NCBI GenBank assembly: GCA_014885115.2
Contig: WKLE02001938.1
Span: 1-15,556 of the forward strand
DNA length: 15,556 bases
Direction of reading: 5' to 3'
From: Asterionellopsis glacialis
Lineage: Eukaryota; Bacillariophyta; Plagiogrammaphyceae; Rhaphoneidales; Asterionellopsidaceae
The notes under the pieces were generated by a model. That model made no database searches, was not told where the DNA came from, and saw nothing but the letters and a program-made list of their open reading frames with translations. The number at the start of each line of letters is the position of its first letter. Positions within the stretch are counted from its first letter, which is position 1. Shown here piece after piece: positions 1 to 7,193 of the stretch. Position numbers and translations under genes: made by a program.

Positions 1-295
1 TATGAAATTATGTGCAGAGAGGCATGGGATTCCCTTCTGATGACATGTACTGGTGATCCAACATCTTACACCAATAAAGAGAAGAAGGAAGAATAAGGAC
101 AGCACACTGACACACCAATGACTTCAGGAAAGGTGTATGATTTGTAGTAGGAAGACAACAATAGTTTGTTCAAGTTGCAATGATGATATCAATGCAGAAA
201 ATCATGTGTTCAAAATACCATGGTTATGCTTCTCCAATACTGAACAAAAATGCCTTTCTGGACACTATCAGGACAAAAATAGTCAACCTACATAA
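1..295 (+). pseudogene. C-terminal end of a decayed transposase with Cys-rich tail
   Basis: Partial, entering from the left edge. One plus frame from position 2 reads a protein-like stretch including AWDSLLMTCTGDPTSYTN. After a frame change near 105-130 a second frame reads RCMICSRKTTIVCSSCNDD, then WLCFSN and KCLSGHYQDK, ending at TAA 293-295. The pattern C-x2-C-x7-C-x2-C followed by further Cys and His looks like the zinc-binding tail found at the C-terminus of piggyBac-like and related DDE transposases. The minus-strand transposase at 6597-7193 has a similar CALC...CFGC tail. An in-frame TGA just before the Cys-rich part and the frame change mark it as dead. Family assignment is inference; the Cys pattern is seen. 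Confidence 0.5.
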
Positions 296-320
296 AAATA
301 GTAACTATTCCTTTAGTTGA

Positions 321-1667
321 AATGCTTCAATCTATTGTTGGGCCATTGCCATTTTCATTTTTGTCCAGCGCAACTGTCAGCCATTTCTTATGTAACCATT
401 GGTACATACTATATGCTAACCCCAATCATAAGGGTACAAAATCATGTCCTCAGCTGAGGAAAAATCAAGGTAGGATAGACACTAGTATCCTCTCCAAAAA
501 AAGGTCCCCTCAATACTTCCTTACAGATCAATGATGACAGATTCTCTGGTGAAGTAGTAATATCCCCTCCAAGTTATTCATGCCGTGCTGGCTGTTATGT
601 TTATGTCTTTGAAAATAATTATCTTTTGAAGATGCTCATGTTGCCAATTGAGTTTTACTTAGCTCATGATCTTAAAAACAAAGATCATGGTTCAGCATAT
701 CTTACAGAAGAATAACATTTATTGTCTCTTAATGATGTGGATACCATCACATGTAACATTCATAAGTGTGTCTTTTATGGTGCTGAGACCTGACCACACT
801 TTTCCCCCCTCTCTAATCAAAAATACCAAAATAAGCCTACCAATGATTGTCAAGTTTGTACTTGAAAAGGGGAAAGTCAGTCATGCACATGATGAAAATC
901 ACTTCATGAATTTGCCCACCCTTGACAAACATTTCTGAGGACATATTGATTTTGGTTGTGCAGGTCTCCATTAGTATAAAAAAGTTTCTACATCAAAAAA
1001 AACTATGTGGAGAAATGCTAGACTAGTAGGTAAAGAACCATTTAATTCTATTGATGATGATCAGGATACTTCTTCATGACAACAGCTGAGTATCATCTTT
1101 GACGTTATTCAAGAATTGACTGATTATGTTACAAACAATGAGTTAAATATTGGTTATACAGATAACAACAAGGAGAGATTTGAAGATTATTCTAGTTACC
1201 TACATGATTTTTTACTTGCAACAAAACTAAGAAATGAATGGTGGGTAACAATTCAACTAAAATGTATTAGTAGAGGTGATGCTACTAAAGCACACAAGGA
1301 CAAAAGGAACTGCAAATGCTTTGGATACAACCATACTGGCTATTTGTGTTTCATTTTCATGGACAACTCTGAGGAACCTATACTCTGGTCCATTAAATGT
1401 ACTGCAAACTCATGATATAACATAGGTTGCTACTATGATAATAAGATGGGTACAAGAGAAATTATTCAAAACATCTGCAACTTTCATGAGACAATTGACA
1501 AAGCTTACTTGGATTTCATGCATGATCACATTACAAACAATGGAACACCTCCTGTCAAGAAACTAGAATGGACCAATTATTTAGATTTTTGGTTGGATGA
1601 TATTAAGGCCATTCCAGAGAACAATACACCATTGTCCACCATGATACTACCAACTACCATGTCCTGA
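321..1667 (+). pseudogene. Unrecognised transposon-associated protein, multiply broken
   Basis: I do not recognise the family. Coding-like sequence can be followed through several frames: about 436-534 (KSCPQLRKNQGRIDTSI), 523-830 (INDDRFSGEVVISPPSYSC, then EFYLAHDLKNKDHGSAYL and CNIHKCVFYGAET), then, after a frame change, 850-938, and 999-1667. The last part is longest, with RGDATKAHKDKRNCKCFGYN and, after a TGA at 1413-1415, MGTREIIQNICNFHETIDKA and LEWTNYLDFWLDDIKAIPEN. I count at least three frame changes (one in the A-run near 994-1001) and several stops, many of them TGA. Continuity of protein-like text across lesions argues for one ancestral gene of more than 400 residues. It lies downstream of a transposase tail on the same strand, so it may be an accessory ORF of the same element, but that is inference. 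Confidence 0.45.
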
Positions 1668-1703
1668 TATTACAGGTCATCACCCTGGTGCTTAGCTGCA
1701 AAT

Positions 1704-1732
1704 TACCAGGGAATTCCCTGGAAATTCCTGGT
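1704..1732. repeat. Palindrome cluster CCAGGGAATTCCCTGG
   Basis: A 16-bp perfect palindrome (1706-1721) lies inside a wider inverted repeat with arms TACCAGG and CCTGGTA. It could be a terminal or subterminal transposase-binding site of the hAT-like element downstream. Confidence 0.7.
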
Positions 1733-1945
1733 ATTTTTGATATTCCCATGTTTTGGCTTTGGCAACGTAAATTGCCTGGTAACTGATGGTAATTTATATA
1801 CATATAAACACATCAATATATTTTACTTCTAAGAAATTACCTTCTCACTCACCAAATTACCAATAATGTTGCTGTGGCACATAACCTATGGTACATGGTT
1901 GTAGGTTCTACGATTGGTATGTTTTATTGTAAAATTCTACAAAGT

Positions 1946-1982
1946 GCAACAAGAAAAAGACATCAAATATTTTTCTTGTTGC
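1946..1982. repeat. Hairpin: 13-bp perfect inverted repeat, 11-nt loop
   Basis: The arms are GCAACAAGAAAAA (1946-1958) and TTTTTCTTGTTGC (1970-1982). The stem is perfect. It lies 86 bp before the BED-finger ATG. The role is unknown; a subterminal element repeat is one possibility. Confidence 0.75.
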
Positions 1983-2068
1983 TGCATAAGGGCTAGCTGT
2001 TTTGCCAAAAGAACAAAAATGTACAGCAAGAGCAAATAAAGTGAATTCCTGTTTTCTCTTTTTTCACC

Positions 2069-2358
2069 ATGGCCGATGATGACATGATATCATCATCATC
2101 TGGAGAGGATGATTTACCTCCTCTCAGGACAGTATGGGATGATGTCCAGAATATTACCAAGCTACCAGACAAGAAGGGATGGACCTGTGGTTGGTGCAAG
2201 AACACTTATCACGGTACTCCCAACCACACCAAGGCCCTCTGTCATTTGGCGAAAGTTAGAGGACACAACATTCAGTTGTATAAAGCAAAGATCCCCGTGG
2301 TTCACATACAGCGTTACCGTCTTCTTTTCAAGGTTAAGGTAGAAAATAAGCAAGAAAG
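2069..2358 (+). pseudogene. hAT-like transposase, N-terminal BED zinc finger (fragment 1)
   Basis: The frame opens with ATG at 2069, an acidic/Ser-rich leader (MADDDMISSSSGEDDLPPL), then a BED-type finger: GWTCGWCKNTYHGTPNHTK followed by ALCHLAKVRGHNIQLYKAKI. The Cys pair, the aromatic Trp residues and the TKALCHL segment match DNA-binding BED fingers at the N-terminus of hAT-superfamily transposases. They would bind element ends in the nucleus. The reading frame stays open to 2404, but from about 2355 the protein text changes to an unrelated element. The rest of the hAT protein resumes near 2676. The call as hAT-like rests on the finger plus the DUF659-like fragment that follows. Confidence 0.6.
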
Positions 2359-2675
2359 AGGGCGCTGTCATGCAGCTAGGACAATTTGTGAAAGGAACAC
2401 TTGAGCCAGTAATGATTGCACTATCTATTTTTAATAGAGAAACAAGAAATCAATCTTATGCATGGTGACCACTAGGTTTTCTAAAGAAGCCCAATGATGT
2501 AGTAAGAAATAACACTGAGACACAAGAGGACTTAAAAGGGCGTCCTGTACGTAATTACCATCGTGCATTATGATATGTATTTAGTGGCATCAAACACTAT
2601 CAAGAACATGGAGGAATACAATGTGATCTAGACCTATGTGGTCATTTCCACAAAAATGTCACATTCAAGATACCT
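2359..2675 (+). pseudogene. Fragment of a second, unrelated transposon ORF inside the hAT-like gene
   Basis: A frame beginning GAVMQLGQFVKGTLEPVMIA runs on through LSIFNRETRNQSYAW, a TGA, PLGFLKKPNDVV, LKGRPVRNYHRAL, a second TGA, then CDLDLCGHFHKNVTFKIP, and ends where hAT-type text resumes. The style resembles large transposon-borne ORFs that I associate with diatom genomes, but I cannot name the family. Both internal stops are TGA; the first sits where an Arg codon (CGA) would fit. It occupies about 310 bp and separates the BED finger from the DUF659-like part, so it looks like a nested or recombined piece. I saw no clear target duplication at its borders. Confidence 0.4.
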
Positions 2676-3275
2676 ATGGAGCATGATCATAAACATTCAC
2701 AAACAAAAAGGTATCCTTATGCTGCCACTGGTGGAGTAGTAACGTTAGTGTCGCATACTAGTGGGTCACAAGATCATCCAACAAAAGCTATTTTAAATGC
2801 AGGAGAGGATCAATCTCATTGTCTTTCGACTTTGAGTATGTCGCTGACAAGCAGAGGTGGATTATCATCTAGAAACAAATCAGCAACCTTACAAACAACA
2901 ATGGATTCCACATTTGGGTTGGCTGGTGGTGGTGGTGGTACATTGGTAAAATTGTATGAGGCTGATTTGGATATGGCAACAGCAGATCTATGTCATGCCC
3001 ATGGTCTTTCTTTTGGCTTACCTGAAACTGACCGTTTCAAATGGGTACTACAATTATCAAGGTTGGTAGGAAATAATTATCGACCTCCAAGTCATTTGTC
3101 TGTTTCTGGTGAATTGTTGGACCTAAACCATAAGTCGTACTGCGATACAAATGACAGTGAACTTATGAATGAGGCAGATACTTTTGGATTGTCATTTCTA
3201 GGAGATGGCGCAACAATAAAAAAAAAACCTTCCTAAATGTTATTGGTGTTGGTGGGACATGCAACATACCAATCC
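2676..3275 (+). pseudogene. hAT-like transposase, DUF659-like region (fragment 2)
   Basis: An open frame of 186 codons (2676-3236) reads, after a low-complexity Ser/Thr/Gly stretch, LQTTMDSTFGLAGGGGGTLV, KLYEADLDMATADLCHAHGL, then TDRFKWVLQLSRL and finally DTFGLSFLGDGATI. The pattern (linker, helical region with DLxMAxADL, a FRKVL-like segment, then GDGATIxxxPxLNV) is that of hAT/DUF659 transposases. It breaks in an A9 run near 3219-3227; shifting one base gives FLNVIGVGGTCNIPILNV, extending homology to about 3275. The C-terminal hAT dimerisation part and most of the catalytic core are absent. The text runs straight into spermidine-synthase sequence without a gap. Confidence 0.6.
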
Positions 3276-4147
3276 TAAACGTGTACTAATTATTGGTGGT
3301 GGTGATAAACACGTGTTACATGAAGTTTTAAAACATGATTGTGTGGAGCATGTAGATATTGTGGATTTAGAGAGTGATGCACTTGATATTTGTCAAGATC
3401 ACTTTGTCTGGGGACATCAAAGTCAATTATACGATGATCGACGTGTCACATTATATGTTCGAGATGGTGCATCATGTATAAAGCAACAATCTGCGTCTCT
3501 GATGCTGTTGTCATAAAAGATTCATCAGATCTATGGGAATATGATGAAAAAACAGGTGAAAAAAGGTCATTGCCTGCACATGTCTTGTATACGTCTTCCC
3601 ATTTCAAAATTTAAATCGTATATTAACACCAAAGGGGATATTAAACTTACAAGCAGAATCCTTTCATATCCCGTCACGATTAGTTGACACTCAAGAAATG
3701 CGTCAAACAGCATTAGGATAAGGTGGATTTCAAAGTGCCAAATATGGTTCCATTAAGATTGCAACCCACAGTCCTAGACAAATTGGATTTCTACTTTGTG
3801 AAAAATAATCAATGATACCAGAGGTGTGCAGCGATAATGAGGATGAAAGTGGCAATGATCAAAGAGTGGAAGAAGAAAGCAGGACGTCAAAAATTTAAGA
3901 ACGATTTGACAAAATGAGATCCTCAAGTGACAAACGAACTAAATATTACCAGCCAAAACTACAGCAAAGGTGAGTTAGTGCTTTGTGTCCTACCAGGTAC
4001 GGCCTTCTGTATAATTCAAATGTTTATTTCGTTCGCATTCCTTTCCATTCTGACTCTTGCCTTGTTATCTCTCGAAAAGTATACAATCTTCCTCTATGGG
4101 TAGAGGAGACAATCTACAACGGGAAAAAAACAAAAGAACAAGAATGA
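3259..4147 (+). pseudogene. Spermidine synthase (polyamine aminopropyltransferase) pseudogene, 5'-truncated
   Basis: The family transfers an aminopropyl group from decarboxylated S-adenosylmethionine to putrescine in the cytosol. From 3259 the frame reads NPKRVLIIGGGD, EVLKHDCVEHVDIVDLESDA and RRVTLYVRDGA, the Rossmann core of the family. It shifts near 3500 to VVIKDSSDLWEYDEKTGEKR, then shifts again to LNRILTPKGILNLQAESFHI, a stop, QIGFLLCEK, TKYYQPKLQQ, and finally YNLPLWVEETIYNGKK before TGA 4145-4147. Lesions: the N-terminal beta-sheet domain is missing, the cofactor loop GGGDGG reads GGGDKH, and there are at least two frameshifts and several stops. A GT...AG interval near the 3' end looks like an intron, so this is a genomic rather than reverse-transcribed copy. 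The fused hAT fragment upstream suggests truncation by a transposon-related rearrangement. Confidence 0.75.
3970..4079 (+). other. Candidate spliceosomal intron in the spermidine synthase pseudogene
   Basis: The interval starts GTGAGT directly after coding-like text (YYQPKLQQ) and ends in AAAAG, preceded by a pyrimidine-rich tract. Family-like text (LPLWVEETIY) resumes just after it. As drawn, the join is one base out of frame, so either a lesion or a slightly different acceptor must be assumed. Confidence 0.45.
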
Positions 4148-4416
4148 GACTGGGGATGGAGCACATCGATTCTATTGAGAAATAAATTGACAGCACGTCG
4201 TCCTATACAACCATAGAATATGAACGCTTTTGACAGCTTATTTCGTACCTAGTAGTAGTGAGACTCAATTGAAACTTTCTAATTTTGATTACTGCGTAAT
4301 ATATATAATGCTTATTTTTCTTTCTACTGTGGAGGCGATTCTCCCTAAACGACTCCTCTCAAAATACTATCTTGTGACTACAAGTACGATCTTCTCCTAT
4401 TGTCGTATTCTTGTTG
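4148..4416. other. Intergenic, presumed 3' flank of the RanGAP gene
   Basis: No supported gene. This AT-rich stretch lies between the 3' end of the spermidine-synthase pseudogene and the stop codon of the convergent minus-strand gene, so the 3' UTR and polyadenylation region of the latter must lie here. No specific signal could be fixed. Confidence 0.4.
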
Positions 4417-5778
4417 TTAAACCCCAACATTCAAGATTCCTTCGACGAGAGCTGCAACATCATCATCGTCGTCTTCTTCCTCTTCTTCGATACCCTCATC
4501 TTCATCTACATCATCATCTTCCATATTGTCCACCATTTCTTCTAATTTGTCACCAAACTTCGATTCCAAGGCTTTTACTTCTTCGGGGAAGAAACCATTG
4601 TCATCTAATTGAAGAAGTTTCAAATTAGACATGGTCGTATTAAGGATAGCCTTTGCACCGATACGACCTACCATGTTAGATTTAAAATTTAGTGTTTCAA
4701 TGGCAGAATTGACTTTCCCCAATGCTTTCATGATTTTACGAATTCCGTCACTACTCAAATCGTTGCCTTCTACTTCTAATGACTTTAATGTTGAACGATT
4801 TTGAAAGATAAGTTTGACAAGAGCCTCAAGTGCATCATCACGTCCCAAGTCATTTTCGGATATATCAATCGATTCAAGATTGGCATTACATTTCATCAAT
4901 GCCTCACATACAAGTTGACTGCCTTCCTCTTCTAAATTACAATCACGTAAATTGATATGTTTCAAACTCTTGGAGCGTTCCAAGGCACGTAGCAAGGATT
5001 CATCCATCTCCTTGTCACTGGCCACAAAGAAATTACCTGCCAACGTTAATGTTTCTAAACTAACAATGTTATCACCCATGGCATCTAATCCATCTGCTAA
5101 ACCTGTACTACCCTCGCCCAAGGATCGACAATCTGTATATCGCAATTCCTTGGGTTGTTTCAATTTCGCAAAGATCCGTCCGGCCGCCTTGGCACCTTCG
5201 ACACCACTCATATTATCATGAAATCGTAATGTTTCCAAGTTATCACAAGCACAGATACCATTTTCCTCGGAACTTAAAATTTCTTCTAACAATTGTAGGG
5301 ATTCTGCTGCTAAACCATCATTTTCTAAATACAAATGCTTCAACGTTTTGGTTTGTCCACCAATGACAGACATGCAAGCATTGATACCCTTCGAACCCAG
5401 GGCATTGTCACAATTTCGTACATATTCCAACTCGGATTCTAGAAAGGCATCGGAAATGAATTTGAGCACTTGCAATCCCTGTTCTTCCGGTTGAGAGGCA
5501 ATGATATCACTCATATCTAATTGGGTGATCGTATGGTTGATGGCCGTACAAAATCCAGCCAATACTCCTGCTCCCTCCGGCGTATACGAATTTCCACATA
5601 ATACAATCTTATCAGGTTTAATTTGAATCTCCTCATCGTCGTCTTCCACACTGGCAGAAGCTGATTCATACGCTGATATTACTTGTCTGTTAAAATCCTT
5701 ACAGATGGCCAAGGCATCTAGACCCTTTTTGACTTTTCGTTCCGCTTTCACCTTTAATGTTAAAAATTGAACCGTCAT
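4417..5778 (-). CDS. Ran GTPase-activating protein (RanGAP1/Rna1-like), leucine-rich repeat protein
   Basis: A single open exon of 453 codons. RanGAP stimulates GTP hydrolysis by Ran on the cytoplasmic side of the nuclear pore, setting the gradient for nuclear transport. Residues about 55-400 are ribonuclease-inhibitor-type leucine-rich repeats (for example LKHLYLENDGL at 147-156, LESIDISENDLG at 301-312, LKLLQLDDNGF at 386-396). A strongly acidic tail follows at 419-440, and a short hydrophobic end. This is the family layout of repeats plus acidic tail, and the length is close to fungal Rna1. No plant WPP domain precedes the repeats and no long SUMO-acceptor domain follows. Oddity: in the first repeat the family motif GNxxGxEAAR appears as GNSYTPEGAG, so Gly71 sits where the functionally important Arg (R74 in fission yeast Rna1) is expected. 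The sequence has many CpGs, unlike the flanking transposons. The start is the first ATG after an AT-rich leader. Confidence 0.85.
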   Translation of the reverse strand: MTVQFLTLKVKAERKVKKGLDALAICKDFNRQVISAYESASASVEDDDEEIQIKPDKIVLCGNSYTPEGAGVLAGFCTAINHTITQLDMSDIIASQPEEQGLQVLKFISDAFLESELEYVRNCDNALGSKGINACMSVIGGQTKTLKHLYLENDGLAAESLQLLEEILSSEENGICACDNLETLRFHDNMSGVEGAKAAGRIFAKLKQPKELRYTDCRSLGEGSTGLADGLDAMGDNIVSLETLTLAGNFFVASDKEMDESLLRALERSKSLKHINLRDCNLEEEGSQLVCEALMKCNANLESIDISENDLGRDDALEALVKLIFQNRSTLKSLEVEGNDLSSDGIRKIMKALGKVNSAIETLNFKSNMVGRIGAKAILNTTMSNLKLLQLDDNGFFPEEVKALESKFGDKLEEMVDNMEDDDVDEDEGIEEEEEDDDDDVAALVEGILNVGV

Positions 5779-6091
5779 TGTTTCAAGTTATTTTTATTGT
5801 TTTTTCTTGGTAATCGAAATAAGATGCTTCCACCAATGTTTGAATAAAGACTTGTTCACAATCCAACAGAGACACAAGATATGGATTGAAGGACAGAGTT
5901 CTGTTCTAGACTAGTCGGAACGCCCAAGTGTTACAGCGACAAAAACGACTATGATGCAAAAATCCGTCACTCTAGCTACGATGTCAAAAGGCGCAGACGG
6001 TTCCCCTGATGCTCAACTGGGGGTCGGAACGGCGTTCGGGATAAAAGGTTATGAAGAAAGCTGTAGAAATAAAAAGAAAACGTATGGACTA
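5779..6091 (-). promoter_or_regulatory. Presumed promoter/5' UTR of the RanGAP gene
   Basis: About 310 bp between the start codon and the DNA-transposon boundary, so proximal promoter signals should lie here. It is richer in CpG than the neighbouring elements. It holds the 9-mer GTCGGAACG twice in the same orientation (5914-5922 and 6023-6031); the second copy overlaps the palindrome GAACGGCGTTC (6027-6037). No convincing TATA box was placed. Promoter status is inferred from position only. Confidence 0.45.
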
Positions 6092-6262
6092 ATATCCATG
6101 CGCAGAAATTTCGCGTTATGTCGCCCTATTTTCAGGATGAATCAAACCGGTCAGCGTCATTTTGCTACTATGGAGTTTTACTAGTAAAAATGAATCTAAC
6201 CGGTTAGATTCATTTTACTAGTAAAACTCACGTACTATTTTTTACTAATAGTAATGGACAGG
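6092..6262. repeat. Left terminal inverted repeat with 57-bp palindrome
   Basis: It starts ATATCCATGCGCAGAAAT, matching the complement of the right end (ATATCCATGTGCAGAAAT). A degenerate CAAACCGGTCAG palindrome follows, then the shared block CATTTTGCTACTATGGAG and an almost perfect palindrome at 6173-6229 centred on CTAACCGGTTAG with arms TTTTACTAGTAAAA. Weaker similarity to the right repeat continues inward to about 6262 with one gap of about 9 bp. Confidence 0.7.
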
Positions 6263-6596
6263 TACAGTACACTTCTGTTCTTGTTCTCTCAATGGATGTA
6301 TTACACATCCACCGTATACTCGCCAACGGGGCAAAGGGGGCAATAAAACTCATCTCCACATTGTTGATAGTGCTGGGATAAATCATCCGATTATCGGCAC
6401 TGGGGTAGAATAATCTATAAGTAAGAAAAGGTCCAAAACAGTATCCAGAGAAAACAGTAAGTTTGGAAATTACAAAAGTAGTACAGTACTTACTCTAGTC
6501 TAATTACTATTTTGACTGTTAGAATTACTTGATACTATTCTATGATAATAAATACAATACATCCAAATAATAATTCCTACATTGGAACTGTTGTCA
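6263..6596. other. Non-coding 3' part of the DNA transposon
   Basis: AT-rich sequence between the transposase stop codon (minus strand, 6597-6599) and the left inverted repeat. No coding frame or further repeat is supported. It presumably carries the 3' UTR of the transposase. Confidence 0.4.
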
Positions 6597-7193
6597 TCAA
6601 GAATTCTTGTTCCTCATCTTGTTCCTCCGATCGCTGAAAAATTCGTTCACGAAAATATCGTTTGGAGTACCGGATGACAAGATGTGATTGTCCCATGCCA
6701 TCTCATGAGTTATCCGATGACAAGACCTCACCCCATATTCAGTGATGTATACGAGGTCACCTGTGATGTTCATTTTAGGCTTTCCGCATCCATCCATTTG
6801 TAGAGTTTTCATTTTAAAACTCGCGGCTTTGTGAGTCTTGTCACTTTGATCTCGATCATAAAGGTAACGGCAGCAACCAAAACAGTAATTGAAAGTTGCC
6901 ATTTTGCATAATGCACAATGCCCCTGCAACAATTCTTTTTTTCTAACATGGTTGTCTGTTGTTTTTTTCTTTACCCCAGAGTACAAGCCAAGACATTCAG
7001 ATGCTCTCAATGAGTGAATCCAACACAAATTTGACTCCAAATGTGATGATCTACCTCTTTTTGGAGTACCCCCATAACTTGTAGTAGGAACAATTGGGAC
7101 TGTTCTTGAAACAGGAACATGACGTGTCATCATATGTGATCTATTTGGAGTTGCTGGAGGCAATACTGTAGCTCTTGCTCTTTCTTGAACTTC
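6597..7193 (-). pseudogene. Transposase, C-terminal part with Cys-rich tail (downstream half of the split gene)
   Basis: This is the last ~199 codons of the DNA-transposon transposase. It reads EVQERARATVLPPATPNRSH, a basic Ser/Pro/Thr linker, ASECLGLYSG, then the probable zinc-binding motif CALCKMATFNYCFGC (C-x2-C-x6-C-x2-C) and a tail with MKTLQMDGCGKPKMNITGDL before TGA. The open frame continues on the minus strand to an ATG at 7271, but those first residues are antisense LTR sequence. The true upstream coding sequence is at 11997 and beyond, on the other side of the retrotransposon. Such tails in DDE transposases help bind the element ends. This half is itself free of stops. Confidence 0.6.
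7189..7193. repeat. Target site duplication ACTTC (left copy)
   Basis: Five bases directly before the 5' LTR, identical to 11992-11996 directly after the 3' LTR. A 5-bp duplication is normal for Ty3/gypsy integration. Confidence 0.9.

Larger units (their letters stand above)
1683..2068. other. Non-coding interval, possible left end of the hAT-like element
   Basis: No coding frame is supported here. The stretch is AT-rich and contains several AAATTACC/GGTAATTT motifs, the palindrome cluster at 1704-1732 and the hairpin at 1946-1982. hAT elements often start with CAGGG-type inverted repeats, and CAGGG occurs at 1707-1711, about 360 bp before the BED-finger start codon. It may therefore mark the element's 5' end. 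I found no matching 3' end, so this stays a suggestion. Confidence 0.3.

Noticed and set aside
1706..1721. Confirmed hAT terminal inverted repeat
   Set aside because: No matching inverted copy or 8-bp duplication was found downstream, so only a possibility is recorded.
4230..4628. 132-codon plus-strand open frame with Leu/His/Arg-rich end
   Set aside because: Its second half is the antisense of the acidic tail of RanGAP; the composition is explained by that.
5951..6184. 77-codon plus-strand open frame upstream of RanGAP
   Set aside because: It runs through the promoter region into the transposon inverted repeat, has no recognisable domain, and looks like chance.
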